Part shown: positions 26,322 through 34,544 of the stretch, piece after piece | How the letters are laid out: the number at the start of each line of letters is the position of its first letter | How positions within the stretch are numbered: position 1 is the first letter of the stretch | Source of the DNA: Paracoccus wurundjeri | GTDB lineage: Bacteria; Pseudomonadota; Alphaproteobacteria; Rhodobacterales; Rhodobacteraceae | Assembly (NCBI RefSeq): GCF_030678915.1 | Contig: NZ_JAUUTZ010000007.1 | Span: forward strand, 1 to 64,000 | Direction: 5' to 3' | DNA: 64,000 nt | Notes under the pieces: model-generated | The model's database searches: none | What the model saw: only the letters and a program-made list of their open reading frames with translations | Told to the model about the DNA's origin: nothing | Program-made: the position numbers and the translations under genes

Positions 26322-28424
26322 TTACTCGGCGCCCTGAAGCAGATCGGTAATCCGCCGGACCGAAGCGCGGCGATTCTCGCGGATATCGCCGTTGCTGCGC
26401 ACTTTCGGATATTGTTCACCGTAACCCTGAACGACCAGGTTTTCCGGCGGAACATCGTAATATTCGCTTAGCGCAAGCGCCACGGACTCGGCACGCCGGT
26501 CGGAAAGGGCAAGATTGGTGGCCGATGCGCCAACCGTATCTGTATGACCCTCGATCAGAAAGATCTCGTTGGGATTTTCCTGAATCGTCTCGTGAATGAC
26601 ATTGCCCAGACCCGCGAGCCGGTCTGCCTGTTCGGGCCGGATCGCGGCCGAGCCGGTATCGAAGGTAACGCCCTCGATATCGACCGGAGCAACCAGTGAC
26701 CGAACCTCGGGAATGTTGCGGATCTGGGCAAGGCTGAAGCGGCGGTCGATATCGGCCTCACGTCGCAGCGCCTCGCGCAGTTCTTCTTCGTTCAGTTGTC
26801 CGTCTTGGTATGGCGATGGCGAAATCGGGGCCGGAAGCTCTGCGATATCCACCGGTGCGACCTCCATCGTATCGTCGATCAATGGCGTGCTCTGCCCATC
26901 AGGAGAGATCAGCGAGCGGCGCAGAACGCGCAGATCGGCATCACGGATGGTCACGATCTTGCTTCCATCCGCGCGCGTCACGATCGTCCGCGAAGAGCCA
27001 TCATCGAAATTCTCGGTCGTTACGGTCGATCCCGGCTCGCGCAGCAAGGCGACCTCGTCCTTGATCACCTCCTGACTGCCATCGGGGCGGGTCACGACCA
27101 CCCGGTCCGGTGTGCTAAGCGCGACTTGACGATTATTGTTCAGCATCGATCCGACAGCCAGCGCTCCCAGCCCCAATACCAGAGCCTTGGTCAGATCGTT
27201 ATCATGGTCATCGTCATCCGAGCGCCGATCGCGCCAGTTATTCGAGCCGGACCAGCCGTCGCGCAGACTGGTTGCGAAATCCTCACGGGAAGAGCGGCTG
27301 TTCTCTCTGGTTACCCTCTGCTCATAAATCCTGCCTCTCCGGCCGCCATCGATCAAGGCTGCCGCATTCGGAATCCCGGCGGCCCTTGCAAATTCCCTGG
27401 CAATGGCAGTCTGGGCAGAGCCTTCCTCGGCGACGCGCCGGACGACCTTGCCATTGTCATTCACCCGGTACATCTGCCGCGCAGCCGGCGCCATGACGAA
27501 ACGGCCATTCTTTTGCCGCTCCAGGACGACGCCGCCCGGCGTGATCGCGGCGCTGCCGTCATTACATGGATAGGCCGCGCCCGACAGGCAGGTCAGCCGG
27601 GACTCATCCAGCCCGGATTGAACCTCTTCCCGCAGCACCCTGTTCAGGCCACCCATATTATTCTGACGTTTTTGCGCGACCTCGGATTCAGAAAGCCGGA
27701 TTCGTCCGTCTTTATTACGCGTGAACAATCTCACTTCACGCGCAGTTTCCCTGTCGCGCTGTTTCCGATCGGCCTTGTTGCTATTTTCCGCCTGTTTTGG
27801 CTTATCCCGGTGGGGCTTGTTGGAAGAAGATTTGCCATCGGCTCTCGCCCAGGGTTTATTTTTGAACTTGCCTGAACCATCCTTGTCTTTCCCGTTTTTG
27901 GCTTGCCGGGGCCGATCTTCTTTATTCCGTTTTTTTTCTTTGGCATCACCGGATTCGGCCTTTTGGCCCAGCCGCTCCTTAACGCGATCATGGTCTTTCG
28001 CGTTCTGCCGGTTTCTCTGCGATTGAGCCTGCTTTTCCTTCCGCTCCGCCTGTTTCTTCTGACGTTCTGCTTGTTTCTTCTGCTGTTTTACCGGCTTTGC
28101 CTTGGGCTCGGCCTGCTTATCGCGCCGCAGTTCCAGCTGTTTCTGATTATTCTTTTTGTTCTGGTTCTCCGCGTTCCTGCGCTTCTTTGCAGCATTCCCA
28201 TTGCCGGGGCCCTTCTGCCGTTTCGCAGCACCTTCTTTAGCATTGCGCTGCTGCTGCCGGGCATTTCCTTCTGGTTTCTTCGAGGTGATCTCCGGGCGTA
28301 CTTCCTCCGACGCGGCGGGGCGCTGGCGCCTGGGTTCATCCTGTTCCTGTGCCCATGCAAGATGCGGTGTCAAAAGTGAAAGGCAGGCAATGATCGCGGT
28401 GCTGTTTTTGATGATCCGGCGCAT
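26322..28424 (-). CDS. OmpA-family protein with long basic low-complexity region
   Basis: The 700-residue exported protein starts with a signal peptide (MRRIIKNSTAIIACLSLL...AWA). A low-complexity region of about 180-200 residues follows, rich in Lys, Arg, Gln and Asn (KKQAERQKKQAERKEKQAQ). The middle is of unknown fold (about 240-540), and the C-terminus is a clear OmpA peptidoglycan-binding domain (EGHTDTVGASATNLALSDRRA, then VVQGYGEQYP). It probably anchors the outer membrane or a surface assembly to peptidoglycan. The start is one of three close ATGs (28466, 28430, 28424); 28424 gives the best signal peptide. It is followed by the rnd leader hairpin. Confidence 0.85.
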   Translation of the reverse strand: MRRIIKNSTAIIACLSLLTPHLAWAQEQDEPRRQRPAASEEVRPEITSKKPEGNARQQQRNAKEGAAKRQKGPGNGNAAKKRRNAENQNKKNNQKQLELRRDKQAEPKAKPVKQQKKQAERQKKQAERKEKQAQSQRNRQNAKDHDRVKERLGQKAESGDAKEKKRNKEDRPRQAKNGKDKDGSGKFKNKPWARADGKSSSNKPHRDKPKQAENSNKADRKQRDRETAREVRLFTRNKDGRIRLSESEVAQKRQNNMGGLNRVLREEVQSGLDESRLTCLSGAAYPCNDGSAAITPGGVVLERQKNGRFVMAPAARQMYRVNDNGKVVRRVAEEGSAQTAIAREFARAAGIPNAAALIDGGRRGRIYEQRVTRENSRSSREDFATSLRDGWSGSNNWRDRRSDDDDHDNDLTKALVLGLGALAVGSMLNNNRQVALSTPDRVVVTRPDGSQEVIKDEVALLREPGSTVTTENFDDGSSRTIVTRADGSKIVTIRDADLRVLRRSLISPDGQSTPLIDDTMEVAPVDIAELPAPISPSPYQDGQLNEEELREALRREADIDRRFSLAQIRNIPEVRSLVAPVDIEGVTFDTGSAAIRPEQADRLAGLGNVIHETIQENPNEIFLIEGHTDTVGASATNLALSDRRAESVALALSEYYDVPPENLVVQGYGEQYPKVRSNGDIRENRRASVRRITDLLQGAE

Positions 28425-28518
28425 CGGCATCTCTCGAATACTCGTTTCAGGTTGCGGGCATAACATATTGCGGGTCGGGAAGTTCCGCCGGATGACCTTT
28501 TCGTGAGTATCGCCAAAG

Positions 28519-28547
28519 AAAAAAGGGCGCAGGCCTCGCCTGCGCCC
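28519..28547 (-). terminator. Rho-independent terminator of the cys-fpr operon
   Basis: A perfect 10-bp stem GGGCGCAGGC/GCCTGCGCCC with a 3-nt loop is followed on the minus strand by six Ts. It lies about 30 nt beyond the fpr stop. Confidence 0.92.
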
Positions 28548-28578
28548 CTGATCATTGCGATCCGACGTGGAGCGAAAC

Positions 28579-29421
28579 TTATATTCCGTCGCCTACAAAG
28601 GCTTTTTCAACAACGAATTCCTTCGGTTCGGAATTCGCACCCTCACGCAGACCGAAACCTTCCAGTACCGCTTTTACATCCACGTTAAACGCAAGAGAGC
28701 CGCAAATCATCGCCCGGTCCGTTTCCGGAGAAACCGGCGGAAGTCCCAGATCGTCAAGCACCTTGCCCGAGGTCAGGTTATCGGTAATCCGTCCCATCGA
28801 CGAAGTTTCCTCGCGCGTGGTGGTCGGATAATACAGTAGCCGAGTGGCGAAATCATCACCGTAAAGCTCGCTTAAAAGCGGATCATTCCGAAGATTTTCA
28901 ACCAGTTCCCGGCCATAGTTCAACTCATCCGCGGTCCTGCAAGTATGCATCATGACAACCTGCTCGTAACGCTCATAGGTTTCAGGATCGCGCATCAGGC
29001 TTGCAAAAGGCGCAAGGCCCGTGCCGGTAGCCAGAAACCACAGGCGCTTGCCGGGCAGAAGCGCGTCAAGAACCAGCGTCCCAACGGGTTTGGGTCGCAG
29101 GATGATCTCGTCGCCTTCCTTGATATGCTGCAGTTTCGAGGTCAGCGGCCCGTCCGGCACCTTGATCGAGTAGAATTCCAGCTCGTCGTCCCAATTGGGC
29201 GAAGCAATGGAATAGGCGCGCAGGATCGGCTTGCCATTATCGCCCGGCAGCCCGATCATCACGAATTCACCCGAACGGAAACGCAGCGAGGCGGGCCGGG
29301 TCACGCGGAACGAGAACAGATGATCGTTCCAGTGCTTCACCGCAGTGACGGTTTGCGCGTCAGGCAGGGTTTTCGCGGGTTTCGTCGTTGCGGCCTCGGT
29401 CACGGGGATATCCAGCGTCAT
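28579..29421 (-). CDS. fpr: Ferredoxin-NADP(+) reductase
   Basis: This FAD enzyme transfers electrons between NADPH and ferredoxin or flavodoxin. The 280-residue protein has the FAD-binding RAYSIAS motif, the NADP-binding GTGLAPFASLM segment, and the bacterial subclass C-terminal extension (EKAFVGDG). It sits 51 nt after the DUF934 gene at the end of the DUF2849-cysI-cysH-DUF934 run and just before a strong terminator. I infer that it provides reduced ferredoxin for the sulfite reductase, since no cysJ flavoprotein gene is present. Oxidative-stress roles of Fpr are also known. Confidence 0.93.
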   Translation of the reverse strand: MTLDIPVTEAATTKPAKTLPDAQTVTAVKHWNDHLFSFRVTRPASLRFRSGEFVMIGLPGDNGKPILRAYSIASPNWDDELEFYSIKVPDGPLTSKLQHIKEGDEIILRPKPVGTLVLDALLPGKRLWFLATGTGLAPFASLMRDPETYERYEQVVMMHTCRTADELNYGRELVENLRNDPLLSELYGDDFATRLLYYPTTTREETSSMGRITDNLTSGKVLDDLGLPPVSPETDRAMICGSLAFNVDVKAVLEGFGLREGANSEPKEFVVEKAFVGDGI

Positions 29422-29472
29422 GTATGAATCCTCAGGTCTTCTAATATTTCTTCATTCCGGGCGAAAGACCCG

Positions 29473-29844
29473 TCATCCGGCAAGCTGGTCACGATGGTTC
29501 CATTCACGCCAATCGGCGCGGGCAATCCATTGCTCCTGCGGTTGTCGCTGGGCGATTTCTGGCGATATTTCCACCTCGTCGAAGCCGACACGCCGCGCCA
29601 TCGCGTATTGATCCGCGATCAAGCGACCGGATGCCCGCAGCTGACCCTTGTAGCCTAGCGCGCGCAGACGGCGGGCCAGCGAGAAACCGCGCCCGTCACC
29701 AACTGCCGGAAAATCGATGGCAATCAGATTGTGATGCAGATGATCCACAAGTTCCTCGGGCTGTGTATCGGGGGCAAAGGTGATCTCGGGTTCGTCCGTC
29801 AGTTTATGGAACCCGTCATCACGGACGATGATATTCTCGCTCAT
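29473..29844 (-). CDS. DUF934 domain-containing protein of sulfur assimilation
   Basis: This small protein of 123 residues has the DUF934 pattern: an IAIDFPAVGDGRGFSLARRLR core and a DEVEI near the C-terminus. DUF934 genes are consistently found next to cysI and cysH in alpha- and betaproteobacteria; the biochemical role is not established. The open frame extends to 30060, but the ATG at 29844 overlaps the cysH stop by 4 nt (ATGA) and the upstream part lies inside cysH. It is co-transcribed with cysI, cysH and probably fpr. Confidence 0.9.
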   Translation of the reverse strand: MSENIIVRDDGFHKLTDEPEITFAPDTQPEELVDHLHHNLIAIDFPAVGDGRGFSLARRLRALGYKGQLRASGRLIADQYAMARRVGFDEVEISPEIAQRQPQEQWIARADWREWNHRDQLAG

Positions 29845-30572
29845 GCCGGAACCTTTCCGCGGACCATGCGTCCGCCGATGAAATGAATGCCGCATTCGGT
29901 TTTTTGACTTCCCCGCCAACGGCCTGCGCGCGAATCTTCGCCCGGCTTGACGGGCGAGGTGCAGGGTGCGCAGCCGATCGATGCATAGCCTTTGGCAACC
30001 AGAGGATGCCGCGGCAGGTTGTTCTCGATCATATATGTCTGCACATCTTCCGGCCTCCAATGCGCCAGCGGATTGACGCGCAGGCGCAGCGGTGGCTCGG
30101 GCTCGAAAAATTCAAGCTCGGTCCGCTGTCCACCCTGAAACCGCTTGCGCCCGGTGATCCATGCATCGAAACCATCCAATGCACGTTCCAGCGGAACGGT
30201 CTTGCGCAGGTCGCAGCAGGCATCCTGATTGAATTGATGCAAGCTGCCATCAGGATCGAGGCGCGAAACCTCGGATTCGCTTGCGCGGATCACCTGCACA
30301 TCGGTCAGCCCCAACCGGTCCGCAACCTCACGCTGATATTCCAGCGTTTCGGGAAACAGCATCTGGGTATCGATGAACAGCACCGGCAAACCCGGCGACA
30401 CGACCGAGACCATATGCAGCAGAACAACCGACTCGGCGCCGAATGATGAGACCAGCGCGACTTTCCCCAGATCGGGATCAGAGACCGCCCGGCGCAGCAC
30501 TTCGGTCGCTGCGTGGTGCCGGTATCGTTCGTTGAGCCGTCCCGCCCTTGTATCGAGCGATTGATCAAGCAT
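29841..30572 (-). CDS. cysH: Adenylyl-sulfate (APS) reductase, CysH family
   Basis: CysH reduces activated sulfate to sulfite using thioredoxin. The 243-residue protein contains the 4Fe-4S cysteines C119, C120, C201 and C204 (ACCDLRK and GCAPC) that mark the APS-using class, and the catalytic C227 in the C-terminal ECGIH. PAPS-specific enzymes lack the cluster cysteines, so APS is the likely substrate and no cysC kinase step would be required. The frame is open to 30773, but the start at 30572 overlaps the cysI end by 8 nt and gives the normal length. Confidence 0.94.
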   Translation of the reverse strand: MLDQSLDTRAGRLNERYRHHAATEVLRRAVSDPDLGKVALVSSFGAESVVLLHMVSVVSPGLPVLFIDTQMLFPETLEYQREVADRLGLTDVQVIRASESEVSRLDPDGSLHQFNQDACCDLRKTVPLERALDGFDAWITGRKRFQGGQRTELEFFEPEPPLRLRVNPLAHWRPEDVQTYMIENNLPRHPLVAKGYASIGCAPCTSPVKPGEDSRAGRWRGSQKTECGIHFIGGRMVRGKVPA

Positions 30573-32223
30573 CGACAGTCTCGGGGTAAAGAACAGCCTT
30601 GAACGGCGCGGGGCCAAGCCGGCGGTAAGCGTCGATGAAACGCTCGTTTTCGTCCTCGCGAATCTCCAGATAGGCGCGCAGCAAACGGTCGATGGCGGGA
30701 ACGACCTCTTCAGCGGGGAACCCCGCCCCGGCACGTTGTCCGATGGCCGGAATATCATAACCGTCGCCGCCAAGGGTGATCTGGTAATTCTCTACCCCTG
30801 CCCGGTCCAGACCAAGAATGCCGATATGGCCCAGATGGTGATGCCCGCAGGCATTGATGCAGCCCGAGATGCGGATATTCAGTTTGCCGATCTCATCCTC
30901 AAGACCAACCGCACGGAAATGCTCGGCGATTTCCTGGGCGATCGGGATCGAGCGTGCCGTCGCCAGCGTGCAGTAATCCATGCCGGGGCAAGCGATGATA
31001 TCGCTGGTTTTGCCTGCATTGGCAGTCGCAAGACCCGCCTCGCGCAGTGCCAGATAAAGCGCCGGCAGATCGGCTTTATGCACATGCGGCAGAACAACGT
31101 TCTGATCGTGGCTGACGCGGATATCGTCATGCCCGTATTTCTCGGCCAGCTCGGCCAACAGGCGCATCTGTTCCGCTGACGCATCGCCCGGCGTTGCCCC
31201 CGGCGCCTTGAAGGTCACAATGACACTGGCATAGCCGTCGATCTTGTGAGGATGCAGGTTGGTATCGGTCCAGCTGCGGAAAGCGGGATTGGCAGCGCGT
31301 TCGGCCTCGAAACCGTCAACCGCAGCATTGCGGAAGGCAGGTGCGGCGAAACGTTCCCGGAACTCGGCCAGGGCTTCCTGATCCACGCCGTGGAATTCCA
31401 GACGACGGAACTTGAAATCGTCCTCCACATCGGCTTTGAACACGTCAAGACCACGTTCGGACACAGTGATCTTGATCCGTGCCTTGTACTTGTTGTCGCG
31501 GCGTCCCGTCAGGTTATAGGTCGCAATGATCGCTTCGAGATACGGCAGCAGATCCTGTTCCGGCAGGAAATCGCGGATCACGCTGCCCAGCATCGGCGTC
31601 CGGCCAAGGCCGCCGCCCACCCAGACCTCGAAGCCGCGCTGACCGTCCTTCTCGACGATGCGAAGCCCGATATCATGGGCCGGCACAAGCGCGCGGTCAC
31701 GTTTGCCGCCGGAAATGGCGATCTTGAACTTGCGCGGCAGAAACTGGAATTCGGCATGGTCGGTTGACCATTTCCGGATCAGCTCGGCATAGGGCCGCGG
31801 ATCGGTGATCTCATCCGCCGCCGCTCCGGCAAATGCGTCGGTGGTGGTGTTGCGGATGGTATTGCCCGAGGTCTGGATCGCATGCAGGTTCACCGAAGCC
31901 AGATGGTCCAGCATATCGGGAATTTCGACCAGCTTCGGCCAGTTGAACTGCATATTGGTGCGGGTCGTCCAGTGCCCATAGCCCTTGTCATAATGCTCGG
32001 CCAGATAGGCCAGCATCCGCATCTGATCGGGGCTCAATGTGCCATAGGGAATGGCGATCCGCAGCATATAGGCGTGCAATTGCAGATAAACACCGTTCAT
32101 CAGCCGCAGTGGCCGGAATTCATCTTCGGTCAGGCTGCCGTCCAGACGACGGGCAACCTGCGCGCGGAATTGGGACACGCGGTGACGAACATAATCCGTA
32201 TCGGAGGGGCGGGCGTCAAACAT
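30565..32223 (-). CDS. cysI: Siroheme sulfite (nitrite/sulfite) reductase
   Basis: The enzyme reduces sulfite to sulfide with six electrons. The 552-residue protein has two ferredoxin-like halves and the siroheme/4Fe-4S cysteine signature CPGMDYC (CX5C) followed by CINAC (CX3C). Its neighbourhood with cysH and no cysJ points to a ferredoxin-dependent sulfite reductase rather than a nitrite reductase, although the family covers both. The start overlaps the DUF2849 gene by 8 nt and the end overlaps cysH by 8 nt, so translation of the whole set is coupled. Confidence 0.93.
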   Translation of the reverse strand: MFDARPSDTDYVRHRVSQFRAQVARRLDGSLTEDEFRPLRLMNGVYLQLHAYMLRIAIPYGTLSPDQMRMLAYLAEHYDKGYGHWTTRTNMQFNWPKLVEIPDMLDHLASVNLHAIQTSGNTIRNTTTDAFAGAAADEITDPRPYAELIRKWSTDHAEFQFLPRKFKIAISGGKRDRALVPAHDIGLRIVEKDGQRGFEVWVGGGLGRTPMLGSVIRDFLPEQDLLPYLEAIIATYNLTGRRDNKYKARIKITVSERGLDVFKADVEDDFKFRRLEFHGVDQEALAEFRERFAAPAFRNAAVDGFEAERAANPAFRSWTDTNLHPHKIDGYASVIVTFKAPGATPGDASAEQMRLLAELAEKYGHDDIRVSHDQNVVLPHVHKADLPALYLALREAGLATANAGKTSDIIACPGMDYCTLATARSIPIAQEIAEHFRAVGLEDEIGKLNIRISGCINACGHHHLGHIGILGLDRAGVENYQITLGGDGYDIPAIGQRAGAGFPAEEVVPAIDRLLRAYLEIREDENERFIDAYRRLGPAPFKAVLYPETVDA

Positions 32224-32548
32224 GGGCTGCCTCGGATTTCTTGGTGGTCTGAATGCCGTGGAAATAATTGGAGGGGCCTTTCTGCCGGAAGGCCTCGCGG
32301 AAATGGGTCGGCTCGGGGCCGTTCGGGCCGCGCCTTGCCTCGACCATATACGGACCGACGACCAGATTGTCCTGTCCGATGGCCTTCAAAAGCGCAAGCT
32401 CGGCAATTGCCTCATCTTCGTACAAAGTCGCTTGTGCGGGATCGGGCGTCCAGCCATCCTCGCACATCCAGACGTTATGGCCTTCGCGCAGATCGTTCGC
32501 GGTAATGACGCCGGGTCTGGCGGCCGTCGGTATGAAGGCTTTACTCAT
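32216..32548 (-). CDS. DUF2849 domain-containing protein, first gene of the cys operon
   Basis: This 110-residue soluble protein belongs to the DUF2849 family, which is found directly upstream of cysI in many alphaproteobacteria. Visible features are GVITANDLREGHNVWM near the N-terminus and a basic, proline-rich middle (EARRGPNGPEP). The function is unknown; a link to sulfite reductase assembly or regulation is an inference from position. The ATG at 32548 has an AAAGG Shine-Dalgarno. The open frame to 32668 overlaps the divergent regulator and is not used. Confidence 0.88.
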   Translation of the reverse strand: MSKAFIPTAARPGVITANDLREGHNVWMCEDGWTPDPAQATLYEDEAIAELALLKAIGQDNLVVGPYMVEARRGPNGPEPTHFREAFRQKGPSNYFHGIQTTKKSEAAHV

Positions 32549-32579
32549 CTCGTGGACCTTTCCGTTGATACTCTCTATA

Positions 32580-32594
32580 TAGAATTTTATTCTG
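32580..32594. promoter_or_regulatory. Lrp-type operator between the cys operon and its divergent regulator
   Basis: The 15-base site TAGAATTTTATTCTG contains the perfect dyad AGAAT-TTT-ATTCT and matches the published E. coli Lrp consensus YAGHAWATTWTDCTR at 14 of 15 positions. It lies 32 nt upstream of the DUF2849 start and 57 nt upstream of the Lrp/AsnC gene start. A half-site-like CAGCAAAATA at 32612 is about three helical turns away. Confidence 0.7.
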
Positions 32595-32650
32595 GATCTT
32601 TGCGATAGGTTCAGCAAAATAAGAACGAAACGGTCGAAGGGGCATGGGTA

Positions 32651-33151
32651 ATGGAACGTCATTCGCAAGACAGCGCATCAACACAAACATTCGTCCGGCT
32701 GGACGAGGTGGATCGCAAAATCCTTTCCCTGCTACAGCAGGACGCCAGCCTGTCTCTGGACCAGATCGCGGATCGGGTCGGCGCGTCCAAGACCCCTGTC
32801 TGGAACCGGATCCGCAAGCTGCGCGAGGCGGGCGTGATCCGGCGGCAGGTCGCGATTCTGGACCCCGAGGCACTGGGCCTTGAAGCCTGTTTCTTCGTTC
32901 TCATCCGCACCAGCGAGCATGACAGGGAATGGGCCGCGAATTTTCTTCAGGCCCTGCGCGAACGCCCTGAAGTGATCGAGGCGCATCGTCTTGCCGGCGA
33001 TATCGATTATATCCTGAAAATACAGGTCAGGAATGCCCGCGCCTATGACCGGTTTTACCAATCATTGATCGGCGAGGTGAAAATTCACAATGTCACCGCG
33101 CTGCTATCCATGGAAGAAATCAAATCGACGACGGCATTGCCTATTGGTTGA
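32651..33151 (+). CDS. Lrp/AsnC-family transcriptional regulator
   Basis: The 166-residue protein has an N-terminal winged helix-turn-helix (LDEVDRKILSLLQQDASLSLDQIADRVG; recognition helix SKTPVWNRIRKL) and a C-terminal RAM/AsnC ligand domain ending in the HNVTALLSMEE segment. It is divergent from the DUF2849-cysI-cysH operon, and the gap between them holds a near-perfect Lrp box. It is therefore likely to regulate both itself and sulfate assimilation. The effector could be cysteine or another amino acid; this is inference. The start has AAGGGG upstream, and a further in-frame start is not evident. Confidence 0.92.
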   Translation: MERHSQDSASTQTFVRLDEVDRKILSLLQQDASLSLDQIADRVGASKTPVWNRIRKLREAGVIRRQVAILDPEALGLEACFFVLIRTSEHDREWAANFLQALRERPEVIEAHRLAGDIDYILKIQVRNARAYDRFYQSLIGEVKIHNVTALLSMEEIKSTTALPIG

Positions 33152-33187
33152 CGTGGCGCGATGGCCCGGCGTGACTGAATTGGCGAA

Positions 33188-34297
33188 TTATGGTTTTTTC
33201 ACGCGCCATAACCTGATCTTCAACCCGCCATGTGCAACGATAGGTCCGGGCGGATGGAATTGCAGGCCGGTTGCGCGGGCCAATCCGGCGTCACTGGTCA
33301 CGATTCCGATCTCCCATTCCCGGAAATATTCGCGGAACCGCTGCCCCATCGATGCATACAGCCCGAAAAGCGGCCCTTTGTTACCGATCCGGGAACCATA
33401 GGGCGGATTGACGATGACGATTCCCGGCGCGCAGTCCGGCGGCGGTAGCAGATCGCTGATCGGCTTGCACTCGAAGCGCACAAGATCCTTGACCCCGGCG
33501 CGTTCCGCATTTGCAATACTCATCCTCACGGCACCCGCATCCCGGTCGCTGCCATAAAAGAGCTGCGCCGGGTGTCGCGCATCCGACGCCTGCCGCATGA
33601 CTTGCCATTTGCCCGGATCGAATACCGCCAGTTTCTCGAAAGCAAAATTGCGATCGCGCCCCGGAGCCAAAGCCACAGCGATCTCGGCCGCCTCGATCAC
33701 GAACGTGCCCGAACCGCACATGGGATCAAGAACCGTCTGACTGCCGTCATAGCCCATCTCGCGCAGGAACATCGCCGCCATCGTCTCGCGCATGGGAGCC
33801 TTGGCGACGGCCTCCTTGTGGCCCCGCTTGTGAAGAGATTCTCCGGTCGTATCAAGGCTGATGGTTGCAAGATCATCCTCGATCCGGAGCTTGACGGTGA
33901 TCGCCGCTTCCGGGCTGATCGTCGCGCCAAGTTCTTCCCGCAGCGCGCGCTCGATACGCTGTTGGGCTGCGCCGGCATGATAGATACGCGAGGCGCGACA
34001 GACCGCTTCAACCTTTACCGGGATATCGGGGCGCAAAACCTTGCCCCAGGCGAATTTGCGCGCGCGCTTGTCCAGTTGCGCCAGATGCAGGGCACGGAAA
34101 CTGCCGATACGGGCCAATACCCGCGTCGCGCCGCGAAGCATCAGGTTTGCCCGCCATACATCATGCCAATTCCCGTGGATCGTCAGGCCACCAGGCAATA
34201 TCCCGGGCGTCCAGCCATGTTCGCGCAGTTCAGCCGCCAGCGGCTGTTCCAATCCCGGCGTGGCAGTGATGAAAATCTCGAAGGGCTCGTCATTCAT
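33188..34297 (-). CDS. THUMP-domain class I RNA methyltransferase (RlmL/TrmN-like)
   Basis: The 369-residue protein has an N-terminal THUMP RNA-binding domain (about 45-155) and a Rossmann methyltransferase domain. The SAM loop is DPMCGSGTFVIEAA and the catalytic motif IV is NPPYGSRIG, typical of N2-guanine methylation of 23S rRNA (RlmL N-half) or tRNA. It lacks the second methyltransferase half of gammaproteobacterial RlmKL. The gene is the last of the scpA-scpB-small protein run, 40 nt after the small gene. Confidence 0.9.
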   Translation of the reverse strand: MNDEPFEIFITATPGLEQPLAAELREHGWTPGILPGGLTIHGNWHDVWRANLMLRGATRVLARIGSFRALHLAQLDKRARKFAWGKVLRPDIPVKVEAVCRASRIYHAGAAQQRIERALREELGATISPEAAITVKLRIEDDLATISLDTTGESLHKRGHKEAVAKAPMRETMAAMFLREMGYDGSQTVLDPMCGSGTFVIEAAEIAVALAPGRDRNFAFEKLAVFDPGKWQVMRQASDARHPAQLFYGSDRDAGAVRMSIANAERAGVKDLVRFECKPISDLLPPPDCAPGIVIVNPPYGSRIGNKGPLFGLYASMGQRFREYFREWEIGIVTSDAGLARATGLQFHPPGPIVAHGGLKIRLWRVKKP

Positions 34298-34337
34298 GAC
34301 GCAGACCTAACCGGATCCGCGTGACTTGGCGAGTGCC

Positions 34338-34535
34338 TCAACGCATCCGGCGCAACATCCTCAACGCCTGCTTTACCCGCCTTGTGTCAGGCCGGGGTCC
34401 ATTATTGCGCGGCTGGCCCTTTCCCGGTGTCTGTTTTCGTTTCGAAAGCGCGTCGAAGCCCCTGTTGATGCCCTTGTTCATAAGACTGCGCATGATCAGC
34501 CGGATGAACATGTTGATTAGCTGGTTCGCATTCAT
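34338..34535 (-). CDS. Small basic hypothetical protein downstream of scpB
   Basis: This 65-residue protein has an N-terminal amphipathic or hydrophobic segment (NQLINMFIRLIMRSL) and a very basic C-terminal half (RRVKQALRMLRRMR). It has a GAGAGGG Shine-Dalgarno, starts 9 nt after the scpB stop, and lies in the same direction as its neighbours, so it is a credible gene. I recognise no family. An N-terminal membrane-associating helix followed by a nucleic-acid or phospholipid-binding basic tail is a possible reading. Confidence 0.65.
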   Translation of the reverse strand: MNANQLINMFIRLIMRSLMNKGINRGFDALSKRKQTPGKGQPRNNGPRPDTRRVKQALRMLRRMR

Positions 34536-34544
34536 GGCACCCTC

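Noticed and set aside
30560..30570. TTGATCAA as FNR-type half-sites
   Set aside because: It lies in the cysI-cysH overlap in coding sequence and lacks the N4 spacing.
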